Source of the DNA: Pseudomonadota bacterium
GTDB taxonomy: Bacteria > Pseudomonadota > Alphaproteobacteria > Micropepsales > Micropepsaceae
Length of the DNA: 16,758 bases
Assembly: GCA_021817355.1 (NCBI GenBank)
Contig: JAKAVI010000400.1
Coordinates: 1-16,758, forward strand
Reading direction: 5' to 3'
This document shows, piece after piece, positions 15,984 to 16,758 of the stretch. Position 1 is the first letter of the stretch. Every line of letters starts with the position of its first letter. Made by a program: the position numbers and the translations under genes. The notes under the pieces were generated by a model that ran no database searches, was not told where the DNA came from, and saw only the letters and a program-made list of their open reading frames with translations.

Positions 15984-16043
15984 CTAGCGCCTGAGCCCGA
16001 CGCAGGTATTGATCTGGCGCAGCGCCCGCTCTGCGAGGCTCAT
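15984..16043 (-). CDS. 19-codon ORF overlapping the malQ stop
   Basis: The ATG (16043-16041) overlaps the malQ TGA as ATGA and is preceded by GGGAGGA six bases upstream, one of the best ribosome binding sites in the window. Yet the frame ends at TAG after 19 codons (MSLAERALRQINTCVGLRR). I recognise no family. It may be a short leader-type peptide, the surviving start of a decayed gene once coupled to malQ, or chance. Reading on past the TAG in other frames gave nothing I recognise before the host-attachment start. Confidence 0.3.
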   Translation of the reverse strand: MSLAERALRQINTCVGLRR

Positions 16044-16758
16044 GCGCGCTCCTCCCGTACGGCTGCCAGAATTGCGCCTGCGAACTCGGATGCATCCAGC
16101 GCCAGCCAGTCCTGACCGATGCGGCGACGCCAGTTGGGATAGCTTTCGGTGGTACCTGGCATGTTGACCTGGGCCGCTTCACCTGCCAGGTCGTCGAGCT
16201 GGATCATCAAGAGGCGGCTGGGCGAGCGCGCCAGGAATTGGTGTAATGCTGCAGCCAAGGCCGCCGACAAATGCTCTGGCACACAAGGCTCCCCGTCTGG
16301 CAGCAAGCCGGCCTCGGCAAGCGCGGCAATGAGTGCAGCTTTGGCCCTGCGGCGCTCACGCTGGGCCGCAAGGCGCTCGTCGTCATCGGCAAATTGGCCG
16401 GCCCGTTCACGGTCAGCAATATCGTGTTCCTCCCAAAACCCGCGCAAAGTCGGCAGGTCATGGGTCGAAACGCAGGCTGCCGCATTCTGGGGATAGTCCT
16501 TTGGCGGCTTATAGCGTCCACCCTCTTCTTCGAAATAGAGCACGCGGTAGGAGAACATGTTCTGTTCTTTGAGGGCCTCGCGAAACCCTTGCGGCACCGT
16601 GCCCAGATCTTCGCCAATGACCAGGCAGCGATTGCGCACGCTTTCAAGCGCAACAATGGCGGTAAGGTCCGCAAACGGATAAGCCACGTAGGTACCAGCA
16701 CCAGCCGGCAGACCGCGCGGAATCCAGAACAGCCGCTCCAACTCCATGGCATGATCGA
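16040..16758 (-). CDS. malQ: 4-alpha-glucanotransferase (amylomaltase), C-terminal part, 5' end outside window
   Basis: GH77 enzyme that transfers alpha-1,4-glucan segments between malto-oligosaccharides in glycogen/maltodextrin metabolism, in the cytosol. About 239 codons are visible; the frame stays open to the window edge. The last complete codons at the edge read Asp-His-Ala-Met-Glu, the end of the R-I-D-H motif whose Asp is the catalytic nucleophile (codon 16754-16756). Downstream come LERLFWIPRG, the acid/base Glu in GEDLGTVP (codon 16610-16612) and the transition-state-stabilising Asp in STHDLPTLRGFW (codon 16457-16459). All three catalytic residues are therefore present. The C-terminal part contains LARSPSRLLMIQLDDLAGE and VNMPGTTESYPNWRRR, typical of bacterial MalQ. 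The stop overlaps the start of a 19-codon ORF, and the host-attachment gene follows. No glg or tre genes are visible in the window. Confidence 0.93.
   Translation of the reverse strand, partial: DHAMELERLFWIPRGLPAGAGTYVAYPFADLTAIVALESVRNRCLVIGEDLGTVPQGFREALKEQNMFSYRVLYFEEEGGRYKPPKDYPQNAAACVSTHDLPTLRGFWEEHDIADRERAGQFADDDERLAAQRERRRAKAALIAALAEAGLLPDGEPCVPEHLSAALAAALHQFLARSPSRLLMIQLDDLAGEAAQVNMPGTTESYPNWRRRIGQDWLALDASEFAGAILAAVREERA

Noticed and set aside
1..16758. Mobile elements, CRISPR arrays, tRNA genes, phage or defence genes
   Set aside because: I found no transposase motifs, terminal repeats, regularly spaced repeats, tRNA T-loop signature, or toxin-antitoxin/defence domains in any credible reading frame.

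Overview
The window looks like chromosomal DNA of a GC-rich Gram-negative, most likely an alphaproteobacterium and perhaps a hopanoid-making member of the Rhodospirillales/Acetobacteraceae. This rests on gene content: HpnM- and HpnN-type hopanoid trafficking proteins, an MlaA lipoprotein, a TamA/TamB pair and a PF10116-type host-attachment protein. Placement below class is inference. I see no tRNA, rRNA, CRISPR array, insertion sequence or phage gene, and the genes are tightly packed.

Left part (1-4360): an MlaA/VacJ lipoprotein gene (minus) diverges from an hpnM-like MlaC-family gene (plus). That gene runs convergently into hpnN, a large RND/MMPL exporter (minus), with only 12 bases between the stops. 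The three fit lipid and hopanoid traffic between inner and outer membrane.

Middle part (4361-7554): after a gene-free stretch of about 540 bases comes a compact plus-strand operon of three uncharacterised families: DUF969 (membrane), DUF979 (membrane, start overlapping the previous stop as ATGA) and DUF2891 (soluble, 10 bases downstream). The two membrane proteins look like halves of one split transporter, and the soluble protein looks like its metabolic partner. This is the most interesting uncharacterised system here.

Right-centre part (7558-13487): tamA and tamB on the minus strand, overlapping as ATGA. They encode an Omp85-family outer-membrane barrel and the giant AsmA-like periplasmic bridge TamB. 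Together with MlaA, HpnM and HpnN, five of the eleven clear genes serve outer-membrane lipid or protein assembly.

Right part (13739-16758), all minus strand: a PLP-dependent trans-sulfuration enzyme (cystathionine lyase/synthase fold), a 565-base gene-free stretch with terminator-like and pseudoknot-like inverted repeats, a host-attachment-family protein, a 19-codon ORF with a strong ribosome binding site, and the C-terminal part of 4-alpha-glucanotransferase (malQ). The window edge cuts malQ at its catalytic Asp-His motif.
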